A DNA stretch of 44,294 bases from Bacteroides sp. (GCA_014802265.1 JAAVCP010000049.1:1-44294), one strand, 5' to 3'. Numbered from the stretch's first letter, positions 34,049 to 42,936 are shown. Notes: generated from the letters alone by a model not told the origin. Numbers and translations are program-made.

Positions 34049-34133
34049 CGGAGAGGGAGGGATTCGAACCCCCGGAGGTGTTACCCTCAACGGTTTTCAA
34101 GACCGCCGCAATCGACCACTCTGCCACCTCTCC
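34049..34133 (-). tRNA. tRNA-Ser (anticodon TGA)
   Basis: An 85-nt class II tRNA on the minus strand: acceptor GGAGAGG/CCTCTCC fully paired, D-arm GGCAGAGTGGTCGATTGC, anticodon loop CTTGAAAA giving TGA, a long variable arm (GAGGGTAACACCTC), T-loop TTCGAAT, discriminator G. CCA is not encoded. Its 3' end faces the accessory island. Confidence 0.96.
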
Positions 34134-34181
34134 AGGCAAATTCCACTCAGACTATTTGTCTTTGTTTCTCGTTTGCGAGTG

Positions 34182-34213
34182 CAAAGTTACAAACTATTTT
34201 CGTAATGTGCAAA
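34182..34213 (-). promoter_or_regulatory. Consensus promoter of tRNA-Ser
   Basis: On the minus strand TTTG (34213-34210), 20 nt, TAACTTTG (34189-34182), followed 48 nt later by the tRNA 5' end. The rest of 34134-34321 is AT-rich and empty. Confidence 0.8.
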
Positions 34214-34321
34214 TTTTTGGGCTATATTTTTTATGAAATTTTATAAATATTTTTATTATGTTGTAAATCAATATATTACCCTAGATGAAAAATATGTATA
34301 AAGTAGAGATATAGGTAAGAT

Positions 34322-36445
34322 TTATTTCAGATCATTTGAATTCCGGTTGTGCCATCGCCGTTCAGCCTGTGCAGCACGGATTATATGGGGAGGTATTGAG
34401 TAAGTCTCCTTAAGGTTGACGTAGGCATTTTCCGGATCCTTGGTAAATTCATTTAGGATAGTATTATAGTCTTTTGAAGATACAAGTCGACGGAAATCGG
34501 TAAGCTTGTCGTCATCGATCCACAGAGTTAGATGACCATAGACAGTGGAAACAGTCACATTTTTAATTTTGGCAATCTCTTCTGGTGTCATTCCCGAATT
34601 AAATAATATAAGCGATTCCTTTTGACTTGTGCCTATCTCAGTACGGCTCAGTCCAAGGAACTTCCTTACCACTCCGAGAAAATCTTTGCCATAGGCGGCG
34701 AGCTTAAGTTCGCTGACACCGGAGATTCTTGACATCTCGTCGATAGTCTTCGGACGACGTTTCACCATATCTGTCAAAGTAGCGTCAGAGAAAATCATAT
34801 AGTCGGCTATGCCCCTCTTCTGTGATATTTCTTTTCGCATAACTTTAAGATTTTCCATAAGCTGCTCATCGGGTGTAAGACGCGGCTTGGATATGGTTTC
34901 ACTTTTCTTACGATTAGACCCATATTTCTGAGGCTCGTAGGCAGAGAGCATTATCCTTTCTTGCCCACGTAGCACTTTCATCCCATATTCCGTGGGACGC
35001 AGATGAAAATTATCCTCGTATGCCACTTCTATAAGTCCTAACTGGATCATCTGGAGCATGTAGGAATTCCATTCCATTGGATAAAGCTCTCGTCCTGCAC
35101 CGTAGGTCTTTATTTTATGATAACCTTTCTGAATTATCTCAGCGCGTGTGGATGCCCTGAGAATATCAATAATTGTATGCATACCCTCAGAAGCATTTAT
35201 GCGTACAATGGCACTCAATGCTTTCTGGGCATAAATGGTGCCGTCAATTTTCTTTCGTGGATTACGACAGTTGTCGCAATTGCCACAGTCGCAGTTGCGT
35301 TCCTCACTGAAATAACTGAGAAGGATTCTGCGGCGGCATACTGATGCCTCAGCATAGCGTTGCATCAAGTCAAGTTTCTCCTCATTGATTTCACGCTGCC
35401 CGGAATCCTCCACAAAACTGCGTCGTGTTATAATATCGGCAAAATTATAGAAAAGTATTGCCTCGGCAGGGAGTCCGTCGCGCCCGGCACGTCCTATTTC
35501 CTGATAGTAGCTCTCGATGTTGCCCGGAATATTATTATGTACCACCCATCGGATATTACTCTTGTCGATTCCCATACCGAATGCTATGGTGGCACAAACC
35601 ACCTGTACCTCACCGTTTACAAATGCTTTTTGTGCTTCTTCGCGAATCTGAGGAGGCAGTCCGGCGTGATAACATATCGACTTATAACCAAGCTCAGCCA
35701 GGGCTTTGTGCATTTCTTCTGTCTTTTTACGGCTCAGGCAATAGACTATTCCGGAGTCCATGTGATATTTCTGGATCAAGGAAGAAATGATTCTCAGTCT
35801 GTTTTTCTTACCCGGATCACTAAGTACCGAAAGAGAGATATTGGGGCGGTCAAACGATCCTATCCACATGAATGGATTATTTAGGGATAAAGCTGCTGCT
35901 ATGTCAGAACGGGTAAGTCTATCGGCAGTGGCTGTCAGTGCCATTATAGCCACACCAGGCAACATTTGCTTTATGACCTTAAGATTTGTATATACAGGAC
36001 GGAAGTCATGTCCCCATTGGGATATACAATGAGCCTCGTCGATAGCCACAAAAGAGACATTTACTCTCTCTGCAATAAGGGGCATCTCTATCATAAGTCT
36101 TTCAGGGGAGATATAGATCATCTTGATTTTCCCTTGTATAGCCTGATAAAGAATATCCTGATTGTCATGTTCATCTTGGTTAGAATGAATTGCCGCTGCC
36201 GGAATGCCATTTGCCTGCAATGGCTGCACTTGATCAATCATGAGCGCAATTAAAGGTGACACAACAATAGCACAACCGGGCATTATCAACGCCGGGATCT
36301 GGTAACATAATGACTTTCCACCGCCTGTGGGCATAAGCACTACGGAATCTCTTCCGCTGAGGGTATTATCGATTATCTCTTCTTGCCCGGGTCGAAAAGA
36401 GGAATAGCCATAATATTTTTTAAGCACAGACAGTTTGTCAGTCAT
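34322..36445 (-). CDS. recQ: ATP-dependent DNA helicase RecQ
   Basis: A 707-residue 3'-5' DNA helicase for recombination repair and restart of stalled forks. The order is: motif 0 FRPGQEE (17-23), Walker A PTGGGKS (39-45), DEAH in AIDEAHCISQWGHDFRP, TATADRLTRSDI, and a second RecA lobe with ATIAFGMGIDKSNIRWVVH and QEIGRAGRDG. The RQC zinc module (CRRRILLSYFSEERNCDCGNCDNC) and winged helix follow, then an HRDC domain near 525-600. A final helix-turn-helix-like segment, GMTPEEIAKIKNVTVSTVYGHL, is a common extension in Bacteroidales RecQ. All motifs are intact. It is transcribed toward tRNA-Ser and diverges from the secreted-protein gene at 36781. Confidence 0.97.
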   Translation of the reverse strand: MTDKLSVLKKYYGYSSFRPGQEEIIDNTLSGRDSVVLMPTGGGKSLCYQIPALIMPGCAIVVSPLIALMIDQVQPLQANGIPAAAIHSNQDEHDNQDILYQAIQGKIKMIYISPERLMIEMPLIAERVNVSFVAIDEAHCISQWGHDFRPVYTNLKVIKQMLPGVAIMALTATADRLTRSDIAAALSLNNPFMWIGSFDRPNISLSVLSDPGKKNRLRIISSLIQKYHMDSGIVYCLSRKKTEEMHKALAELGYKSICYHAGLPPQIREEAQKAFVNGEVQVVCATIAFGMGIDKSNIRWVVHNNIPGNIESYYQEIGRAGRDGLPAEAILFYNFADIITRRSFVEDSGQREINEEKLDLMQRYAEASVCRRRILLSYFSEERNCDCGNCDNCRNPRKKIDGTIYAQKALSAIVRINASEGMHTIIDILRASTRAEIIQKGYHKIKTYGAGRELYPMEWNSYMLQMIQLGLIEVAYEDNFHLRPTEYGMKVLRGQERIMLSAYEPQKYGSNRKKSETISKPRLTPDEQLMENLKVMRKEISQKRGIADYMIFSDATLTDMVKRRPKTIDEMSRISGVSELKLAAYGKDFLGVVRKFLGLSRTEIGTSQKESLILFNSGMTPEEIAKIKNVTVSTVYGHLTLWIDDDKLTDFRRLVSSKDYNTILNEFTKDPENAYVNLKETYSIPPHIIRAAQAERRWHNRNSNDLK

Positions 36446-36492
36446 ATATAATTGTTAAAGTTGAGGCGTTTGCCATGTAGCTTTCCTAATTA

Positions 36493-36500
36493 CAAAATTA
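36493..36500 (-). promoter_or_regulatory. Putative -7 element of recQ
   Basis: The minus strand reads TAATTTTG, matching TAnnTTTG, 47 nt before the recQ ATG. No good TTTG at -33 was found. Bases 36501-36717 hold only AT-rich spacer. Confidence 0.45.
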
Positions 36501-36717
36501 ATAATAATATTTCAGACTATCGGTAGTAGGGGTCATTTTTATTGAACAATCTTTGAATTTAATGGTGGTTAACATTGATAAGAGTAAAGTTATTTTAAAG
36601 ATTGCAAGAAGTGTAGTATGGTAAATTATATGTTGATAATCATTAATTTAATAGGTGAATACAATAGTCGGTCTATAAAGTGTTTGGTTTTAATTCTTGA
36701 ATTGAAACCAATAGAAA

Positions 36718-36748
36718 TTGTATTAACACATGACTATATATAACTTTG
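36718..36748 (+). promoter_or_regulatory. Consensus promoter of the secreted protein gene at 36781
   Basis: TTG (36718-36720), 20 nt, TAACTTTG (36741-36748), with the ATG 32 nt downstream. Confidence 0.75.
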
Positions 36749-36780
36749 CCGAAAATTTTAATCGTTAACATATTCATAAC

Positions 36781-38379
36781 ATGAAAGGACTTTTACTTTT
36801 TGCAGCCGGAACTTCATTCTTTATGACCGGAGTAGCTCAAGAGATTACCTCTCCAATTTATTTGGAGGGTGCCTCCATACAAAACATATCTCCCAATGGC
36901 AGATATGTGGTTGCTACTGATTATGGGGCAATGCATATCTATGATCTGGTAAAAGATCAAAAATATACGTATATGCCGGAAGAGATAACATCAACAATGT
37001 ATTTTACTGGATTGGGTAATAATATCAGTGCTACCGGTATTGTGCTGGGTGCTACCTCGGGGTATACTAATGCAATGTATTGGAAAGATGGTGAATGGAA
37101 TGCTTTGAATGTTGATGGCAATAATGGAAACATTGCAATCTCTCATGGTATTACCCCTGATGGAAAGAGAATATGTGGAGGCATTGGGTTTCATCCCTGG
37201 ATGCCTGATAATGCCACAATGCTTGAACCTGCATACTGGGAAGCAGACGAAGATGGTTTCGGTAAGTATCATCTTTTACCTTATCCTGATAGAGATCTTA
37301 CAGGGCGTACTCCACAATACGTTGTTGGTTTATCAATCAGTGATGACGGTAAAACAATTGCTGGTCTTATGACAGATTTTAGTGGATTTCTACAGTTCCC
37401 TATAATATTTAAAGAAGGTGAAGATGGGGAATGGTCATACACGATGCCGATCAATGAGCTCTTTAATCCGGATAATGTAGATATTCCGGAATGGCCAGGT
37501 GCAGAGCCTGTCTATCCTGATGCGATTGACTATATGTCAGAGAAGATGCGTGTAGAGTATGAGGAAGATTATGCAGCATATCTTGAAAGTAACTATACTC
37601 TTCCATGGCCTGACCCGCGCGATTACCTTAATGAGGAAGAGACATCTGCTTATGATAAGGCATTGGAAGAATATAATGTGCTTATGGAAGAATGGAATGT
37701 AAAGTTCATGGCTTTCAATGAGGTATTCTTTCCTCTTCAGGAGGCTGCTCCAAGAATTGCATATAATAATGCTTTGATATCAGGTGACGGACAATATGCC
37801 ATATATAATTCGGAAGGCACTTATCAGGATCCTACTTATGAGCCTTGGCGTATAGATACTTCGACTTGGGAGCTTGAAAAAGTAAATAATGCTCATGGAT
37901 TATATGCTTATTCAGTCACAACAAATGGGTATATTGTGGCAGGTACGCCTGTCATGAGTAATCAAGAAGCCTTTATTGAGATTGAAGATGGTTCTTTTCA
38001 GCCTCTTTATGACTGGATGCTTACTAAAAACCAAGGATATGCTGAATGGATGAAACAGAGCGAAAAACCCAGTGGTACTCCTCATGCTACACCAGATCTC
38101 AATGTAATTTCATGTTGGACGAATAATCCCATGGGTGCCTCAACTATGTTTGATGGTTGGGTGTTCGATCTAAATAAATCAAGTGGGATAAACTCTATAG
38201 AGCTCCCTTCTGCAGCATGTACGGTAGCTTATGTGCAGTTGTATGATATTACGGGTAAATTGGTGGATAAGGCATTGAATGTTGAAGAAATAGATCTAAA
38301 TAAATGTGGTGAGGGAATATATATATTGGTGTCAACTATGTCTGACGGAACTGTCAAATCAGAAAAAATAGCTATCTAA
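36781..38379 (+). CDS. Secreted hypothetical protein with beta-propeller-like repeats and C-terminal sorting-like domain
   Basis: A 532-residue exported protein; the signal peptide ends near GVAQ (19). The body repeats short blade-like units with the pattern I-S-x-D/N-G-x-x-I/V-x-G, for example QNISPNGRYVVATD, GITPDGKRICGG and SISDDGKTIAGL, as in HAF or propeller-type extracellular repeats. Between about 240 and 330 a very acidic, Trp/Pro/Tyr-rich helical insertion breaks the pattern. The last 60 residues (about 470-532) have VQLYDITGKLV and GEGIYILVSTMSDGTVKSEKIAI, the short sorting-like end domain seen on Bacteroidales surface proteins. I do not recognise a specific family. The gene is monocistronic with its own promoter and terminator. 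Confidence 0.75.
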   Translation: MKGLLLFAAGTSFFMTGVAQEITSPIYLEGASIQNISPNGRYVVATDYGAMHIYDLVKDQKYTYMPEEITSTMYFTGLGNNISATGIVLGATSGYTNAMYWKDGEWNALNVDGNNGNIAISHGITPDGKRICGGIGFHPWMPDNATMLEPAYWEADEDGFGKYHLLPYPDRDLTGRTPQYVVGLSISDDGKTIAGLMTDFSGFLQFPIIFKEGEDGEWSYTMPINELFNPDNVDIPEWPGAEPVYPDAIDYMSEKMRVEYEEDYAAYLESNYTLPWPDPRDYLNEEETSAYDKALEEYNVLMEEWNVKFMAFNEVFFPLQEAAPRIAYNNALISGDGQYAIYNSEGTYQDPTYEPWRIDTSTWELEKVNNAHGLYAYSVTTNGYIVAGTPVMSNQEAFIEIEDGSFQPLYDWMLTKNQGYAEWMKQSEKPSGTPHATPDLNVISCWTNNPMGASTMFDGWVFDLNKSSGINSIELPSAACTVAYVQLYDITGKLVDKALNVEEIDLNKCGEGIYILVSTMSDGTVKSEKIAI

Positions 38380-38448
38380 TATGGAGCTATAGTAGATTAA
38401 AAAGAAATTCCTGATGTATTAGCAGACTTAGGGTGATGCCATAGAATG

Positions 38449-38496
38449 TGGTCACTTTGCCGAGTAAAAGTTTCGGTAAAGTGACCATTATTTTTC
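38449..38496 (+). terminator. Intrinsic terminator after the 36781 gene
   Basis: TGGTCACTTT-G-CCGA (from 38449) pairs with TCGG-T-AAAGTGACCA (to 38487), followed by TTATTTTTC. It lies 70 nt past the stop. Confidence 0.8.
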
Positions 38497-38564
38497 TGTT
38501 AAGACATTTGGCAGTATAAGAGTTTTTTTATATATTCGCATATCAATAGTTTTATAAAATTGCT

Positions 38565-39287
38565 ATGTTTAGATATAATAGGCTTTTATTCACTCTCCTT
38601 GTCTTGGTATGGGATATTTGTACAGTTATAGATATTTATTCTGCTCCAAATATTGTTGATTGTCACAGAGATGATTCTATTGTCTTAAAATGCCTTGCAG
38701 AGGGAGAACAGTTGTATGCTGAAGGAAATTATCCAGCTTCACTTGGGCAATATATACAAGGCCTTGAGATTAGTGAACGATTGTGTGATCCCAGTTTAAT
38801 AGCAATATTTTACAAAAACATGGGAAACGTCTACAATATGTTCGGGGATGGAGAAAAAGCTTTATTACTTTATGAAAGAGCCTTGATACAGAATTCAATT
38901 GATACGCTGACAAAGCATGATGTTTTGATGAATTTAGTAAGGACCGCCATATCTCTTGACAACTTGGAAAAAGCTAAAAAGGCATATCGAGAAGCAGTAA
39001 ATATGAAATACCATAGGAGATATATGGATAAATTTCTCGAGGGCTTTTCACATGCTATGATAATAGAGAAAGAAGGTAAATATGATAGAGCGGTGAAAGA
39101 ATATGTAATTATGGCTGATTCTGCGACAAAATGGGAATTGGATCCAAGGTTTGAAACCGGTACTTATGAACAAATCGCTAATTCTTTTTTAAGAAGAGGC
39201 ATAAATGATTCAGCCTTAGTGTATATGCGCAAATATGTTGATATAGCGGAAAATACGGGACGAACCCACATGTTTGCAGGGGATTAA
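38565..39287 (+). CDS. TPR-containing N-terminal half of a split sensor-regulator
   Basis: A 240-residue protein with an N-terminal signal or anchor segment (about 5-25) and four to five TPR-like units, such as ALLLYERALIQNS and SALVYMRKYVDIAEN. It ends abruptly at TAA 39285-39287. The following gene in another frame supplies exactly what is missing from the usual one-protein design: more TPR, a membrane helix and an AraC domain. The frame of that gene reads sensibly back to the stop here (LKQLSKIYASMGEKE), and adding one G to the G4 run at 39279-39282 joins them. It is thus probably the front half of one regulator broken by a single-base deletion, or a sequencing slip. Confidence 0.75.
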   Translation: MFRYNRLLFTLLVLVWDICTVIDIYSAPNIVDCHRDDSIVLKCLAEGEQLYAEGNYPASLGQYIQGLEISERLCDPSLIAIFYKNMGNVYNMFGDGEKALLLYERALIQNSIDTLTKHDVLMNLVRTAISLDNLEKAKKAYREAVNMKYHRRYMDKFLEGFSHAMIIEKEGKYDRAVKEYVIMADSATKWELDPRFETGTYEQIANSFLRRGINDSALVYMRKYVDIAENTGRTHMFAGD

Positions 39288-39313
39288 AGCAACTTTCAAA
39301 AATATACGCCAGT

Positions 39314-40279
39314 ATGGGTGAAAAAGAATTATCATTAGAAATTAAGTCACGATATCTTGATCTTAAAGATTCAATATTTAACGACACTGTGTTTCACAGA
39401 GAAAACAATCGCCTACAAATTTATGAAGAGGGTAAATATAAAGATGCCATAGATGAAATAAGCCGTGATAATATAAGACTGTCAGAACAAAATAAAATTT
39501 TGATTTTGGTGTGTATCTCCTCTGTTATGATATTGGGTGTCCTTATGTATGTAATCATACAGAAACGAAAATTACAACATAGCTATACTATTTTATATCG
39601 ATTACATGAACAGCTACGCTCTTCAGGCAGTATAGGATATTTACCAATGAAGCGCACATTTGAGGAATCTGCTTATACTGATATCACGCAAAGTCAAATT
39701 GCGGAGGAATCTACAGAAGATCATTTGGCTAAAGAATATATAAATAATGATCCACTGTTGTCAGATGGTTCATCGTGTGACATCACTGAGTATACGGTTG
39801 TAAATGTTGAGTCCAATGATCTTGCTGGGATAGGTTTAGATAAGGGGAATAAACAATCTGGTGTCAAATATGCTTCAAGTAATCTTTCTTCTATTAAGAA
39901 AGAGAAACTTGTCGAGAGGATATATTCATTTATGGAAGAATCGGAAGCATATTGTAAGCCTGATTTCTCATTGGATCAATTGGCACAAGCAGTGGGATCT
40001 AATGAAAAATATGTTTCTCAAGTCATCAATGACCAATTTGGTAAAAATTTCAGTAGCTTCGTTAATAGCTATCGCATAGACATGGCTTGTCGTAGACTTG
40101 ATGGTGAAAATAAATATGCAATGCTTACCATAAAGGCTATAGGACAGAGTGTAGGATATAAATCTCATTCGTCATTTGTTAGGGCTTTTAAGCAAATTGT
40201 AGGTATGAATCCCTCAGATTATCAAAAGATTGCTCAGAAAAATAAAAATCAGCAAGAAAGCAATACTGTCAGACCATAA
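39314..40279 (+). CDS. Membrane-anchored AraC-family regulator, C-terminal half of a split sensor-regulator
   Basis: A 321-residue product from ATG 39314, but coding text begins about 35 nt earlier. A final TPR-like helix pair is followed by one membrane helix (about 61-81, ILVCISSVMILGVLMYVII) and a basic coiled segment. After a long acidic Ser/Asn-rich linker comes an AraC/XylS DNA-binding domain at about 205-310 with FSLDQLAQAVGSNEKYVSQVIND and IGQSVGYKSHSSFVRAFKQIVGMNPSDYQK, both HTH motifs intact. Proteins of this type sense a periplasmic signal through TPRs and act on nearby genes. No obvious target promoter adjoins it. The stop codon is part of a 10-bp terminator stem. Confidence 0.85.
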   Translation: MGEKELSLEIKSRYLDLKDSIFNDTVFHRENNRLQIYEEGKYKDAIDEISRDNIRLSEQNKILILVCISSVMILGVLMYVIIQKRKLQHSYTILYRLHEQLRSSGSIGYLPMKRTFEESAYTDITQSQIAEESTEDHLAKEYINNDPLLSDGSSCDITEYTVVNVESNDLAGIGLDKGNKQSGVKYASSNLSSIKKEKLVERIYSFMEESEAYCKPDFSLDQLAQAVGSNEKYVSQVINDQFGKNFSSFVNSYRIDMACRRLDGENKYAMLTIKAIGQSVGYKSHSSFVRAFKQIVGMNPSDYQKIAQKNKNQQESNTVRP

Positions 40280-40305
40280 TATTAAAAATACCATAGTCTG
40301 ACAGT
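40265..40305. terminator. Bidirectional terminator overlapping the AraC-regulator stop
   Basis: ACTGTCAGAC (40265-40274) and GTCTGACAGT (40296-40305) form a perfect 10-bp stem. The left arm includes the final codons of the plus-strand gene, and the right arm ends 3 nt from the stop of the minus-strand cytidylyltransferase gene, so it can serve both. Confidence 0.7.
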
Positions 40306-40308
40306 TGT

Positions 40309-41022
40309 TTATAATTTATTTTGCTGATTGAATAGTGCCTCTGCAATAATCCAATCGGTGGGGGTATCAAGATCAACAGACCTATCGGCAGACATAACTG
40401 AGGGGACAATCTTTTTAAAAGATGACATTGCTCCTTTTCGGAGGGAAGCAACGGTCATCACATATACTGCTCCATTATATTCCCAGACTTTTGGAGCATC
40501 TTGGCGACGGGTGAATTTACCCTCACCTTTTGATATATGTAGAAAGCCGCTTTCATCAGTTTCAAATCCGTTGTAATAAGGATTGGTTTTTGCCTCACAT
40601 ACTGACACCACCATATCTACTGCCGAAGACCACAATGCAATTGCTTCCTGAATATCAGCTGAGGTGCGTAACGGGGAAGTGGGTTGGAGAAGAACTATCT
40701 TTTCGAACTGTCGCCCTTGCTTCTCAAGTTCATCAAGTGCATGCACTATTACATCGTAAGAAGATGCAGTGTCAGTAGCAAGGTGTGGTGGACGTAGAAA
40801 AGGGACAGTTATTCCACATCCTTCAGCTACATCCTTTATTTCCGGAGAGTCAGTTGAGACAAGAATAAAATCATTCTCCTTAGCACATTCTAAAGCCTGC
40901 TCTATAGCACGGCATATCAGAGGACGCCCGCAAAATAGTTTTACATTTTTCCCGGGAATCCCCTTACTGCCTCCCCGAGCCGGAATCAACCATAAGGTGT
41001 CATTGGAGGCTGTCTTTGTCAT
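40309..41022 (-). CDS. Acylneuraminate/nonulosonate cytidylyltransferase-like CMP-sugar synthetase
   Basis: The start is set at 41022 (MTKTASNDTLWLIPARGGSKG), since the family begins directly before the nucleotide-binding motif; an upstream ATG at 41079 would push 19 poorly matching residues into the ATP-grasp gene. The 237 residues show IPARGGSKGIPGKN (the NeuA-type P-loop), LVSTDSPEI, LLQPTSPLRT and the terminal DLDTPTDW. Such enzymes activate sialic, legionaminic or pseudaminic acid (or Kdo) with CTP. Together with a LegB-like dehydratase two genes upstream, a legionaminic-type sugar is the best guess (LegF-like). It overlaps the ATP-grasp gene by 23 bp and is the last gene of the minus-strand operon. 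Confidence 0.85.
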   Translation of the reverse strand: MTKTASNDTLWLIPARGGSKGIPGKNVKLFCGRPLICRAIEQALECAKENDFILVSTDSPEIKDVAEGCGITVPFLRPPHLATDTASSYDVIVHALDELEKQGRQFEKIVLLQPTSPLRTSADIQEAIALWSSAVDMVVSVCEAKTNPYYNGFETDESGFLHISKGEGKFTRRQDAPKVWEYNGAVYVMTVASLRKGAMSSFKKIVPSVMSADRSVDLDTPTDWIIAEALFNQQNKL

Positions 41023-41962
41023 AAAAAATTGCCTCTTTGAAATAGCGTGCCATAAGAGTGTAGGAAGCCCAGTCATCACATGGCTTAAGCTCTACGCCCA
41101 GTGCTTCATTGATTATATAGTCTGTGATGGGGGCACCGGCGTAAATGGAGCATATAACCCCACCTCCAAGTCTGGGATTAACCTCCATAAGCAGGTAGCG
41201 ATCTTTATTTGGGTCATAGATAAATTGCAGGTTTACGGGACCGCGCAATTTGAGTTCGTGTATAACTTTACGGCTAAGCTCTTCAAGAATCTCATTATGG
41301 CATGTCCTGGTACGAGTAGACTCACCACCCATAATCTCAAGGCGTTCACGTGGGACAGTTACAAGAATCTCCCCTGCAGAAGAAACATAGCTGTCAACTG
41401 TGTATTCCTTTCCATTCTCAATATATTCCTGCACAAGATAATCGGAGAGATTTGGAAGATGCATGAGGTCGTCAATATCATAGAATATATGAATGCCTCG
41501 CGATGAACCGCCTCTCCTTGGCTTTGCGATGGCAGGCATCTGTGCAGAAATAACAGAATATGTGCGCGGAATCGGGAAAGCGGCTTCCTTAAACAGCTTG
41601 GCTGCCTCTGCTTTATCAAAGAGGCTTTTGGCTGTCTGGAAATTTGTAACCGGGACAAATACGTCTTTAAACTTGTCGCGACAGCGGGAGGCAATCTCAA
41701 TGGCACCATTGACAAACGGAAGAATAATGCTGACTCCGTATTCACGGACTATTCTTTCAATGTCATCAACAACGTCAGGATCATTCCAGTGAAGCCCCCT
41801 GATTACTTTTCCCACCAAAGAAATGGGCACTTCTTCCGTGAGTTCATAACTTACTATATCGACTTGATAGCCGATTCTTTCTCCACTGCGTTTGAGAAGC
41901 TCTGCGAGCGACACGCGCCTCGCACCGCCAAGAAAAAGGACGGTGAGTTTCTTTTTATTCAT
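41000..41962 (-). CDS. ATP-grasp domain carboxylate-amine ligase-like protein
   Basis: A 320-residue protein with a pre-ATP-grasp fold (VLFLGGARRVSLAELLKRSG), a long substrate domain, then the ATP-grasp core at about 115-290: AIAKPRRGGSSRGIHIF, the adenine-binding YLVQEYIENGKEYTVDSY and the metal-binding LLMEVNPRLGGGVICS. These proteins resemble the large subunit of carbamoyl-phosphate synthase and join a carboxylate to an amine using ATP. Placed between a sugar-nucleotide dehydratase and a CMP-sugar synthetase, it may attach an amino acid to a sugar amine or carboxyl group, which is inference. Its ATG overlaps the stop of the dehydratase gene by 4 bp. Confidence 0.85.
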   Translation of the reverse strand: MNKKKLTVLFLGGARRVSLAELLKRSGERIGYQVDIVSYELTEEVPISLVGKVIRGLHWNDPDVVDDIERIVREYGVSIILPFVNGAIEIASRCRDKFKDVFVPVTNFQTAKSLFDKAEAAKLFKEAAFPIPRTYSVISAQMPAIAKPRRGGSSRGIHIFYDIDDLMHLPNLSDYLVQEYIENGKEYTVDSYVSSAGEILVTVPRERLEIMGGESTRTRTCHNEILEELSRKVIHELKLRGPVNLQFIYDPNKDRYLLMEVNPRLGGGVICSIYAGAPITDYIINEALGVELKPCDDWASYTLMARYFKEAIFYDKDSLQ

Positions 41963-42936
41963 CTGTTGTAGATATTGGATTTGTATTTTTTCAAATTATT
42001 GTCTCGGCAGAACCAGTTGATGGTTCGCTTTAAGCCTTCCTCAAGCGACACCTGAGGCTGCCAGCCTGTGAGACGTTTGATTTTTTCGTTAGAACCAAGT
42101 AGCCTGAATACCTCACTTCCTGCCGGACGGAGTCTTTCAGGATCAGTGACCCATTTTACTTCGGCATTCATCAGAGAAGCGATAGTCTGCAGGGTTGTAG
42201 CCATACTCACCTCACGTTGTGTTGCGATATTTATTTCCTCGCCGGCAGCCTCATTGCAGTTAGCTATGGCGATGAATCCACGGCATGTGTCTTCCACAAA
42301 ATTGAAGTCACGAGTAGGGGAGAGGTCTCCTACTTTGATTTCTGTGGCTCCGGCAGCAATCTGTGTGATGATGGTTGGGATTATGGCACGTGCACTTTGG
42401 CGCGGACCGTAAGTATTGAACGGTCTTACCACAGAAACATTAAGATCAAAAGCATTGTGAAAACTTAACGCAATGGCATCAGCCCCTATTTTTGTAGCTG
42501 AGTATGGGCTCTGAGGTTGCTTGGGATGTTTTTCATCAATGGGCACATAGCGGGCAGTGCCATACACCTCTGAAGTGGATGTGACCAACAGACGCTGAGT
42601 ACCTGCTGCCTTGGCTGCCTGACAGATATTAAGAGTGCCTTTAACATTAGTGTCGACATAACTATCGGGAGCAATATAGCTGTAAGGGATAGCAATTAGA
42701 GCAGCAAGGTGAAACACAGTGTCGGCACCCTCCACAAGTGAACGACAGAAATCCGGATCGCGCACGTCACCGGTGATAATTTTCAGATTAGGGTTGCTTA
42801 CCTCTTCCAGCCATCCCCAGTGGTTGAAGGAATTATATTGAGCTAATGCCGTGACACTGCAACCTTCTTTAAGTAAGGCTTCAGTGAGATGGCTGCCGAT
42901 GAAACCGTCAGCTCCTGTTACTACTACATTTTTCAT
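41959..42936 (-). CDS. LegB-like NAD-dependent sugar-nucleotide 4,6-dehydratase
   Basis: A 325-residue extended SDR. The cofactor loop is TGADGFIGSHL (7-17). AQYNSFNHWGWLEE, FHLAALIAIPYSYIAPDSYVDTN and the catalytic TSTSEVYG...YSATKIGAD (YxxxK) agree with the 4,6-dehydratases called LegB, which convert UDP-GlcNAc to its 4-keto-6-deoxy form on the route to legionaminic acid or bacillosamine. NTYGPRQSARAIIPT and DLSPTRDFNFVEDTCRG are typical. It starts 29 nt after the GlsB-like gene and overlaps the ATP-grasp gene by 4 bp. Aminotransferase (LegC), acetyltransferase, hydrolase and synthase genes of the known pathway are absent nearby. Confidence 0.88.
   Translation of the reverse strand: MKNVVVTGADGFIGSHLTEALLKEGCSVTALAQYNSFNHWGWLEEVSNPNLKIITGDVRDPDFCRSLVEGADTVFHLAALIAIPYSYIAPDSYVDTNVKGTLNICQAAKAAGTQRLLVTSTSEVYGTARYVPIDEKHPKQPQSPYSATKIGADAIALSFHNAFDLNVSVVRPFNTYGPRQSARAIIPTIITQIAAGATEIKVGDLSPTRDFNFVEDTCRGFIAIANCNEAAGEEINIATQREVSMATTLQTIASLMNAEVKWVTDPERLRPAGSEVFRLLGSNEKIKRLTGWQPQVSLEEGLKRTINWFCRDNNLKKYKSNIYNR

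Noticed and set aside
34049..34133. tRNA-Ser as a proven attachment site
   Set aside because: No second copy of its 3' end was found near the integrase side, so integration here remains a guess.
41023..41079. Upstream start for the cytidylyltransferase
   Set aside because: The extra residues do not fit the family and would lengthen the overlap with the ATP-grasp gene from 23 to 80 bp.
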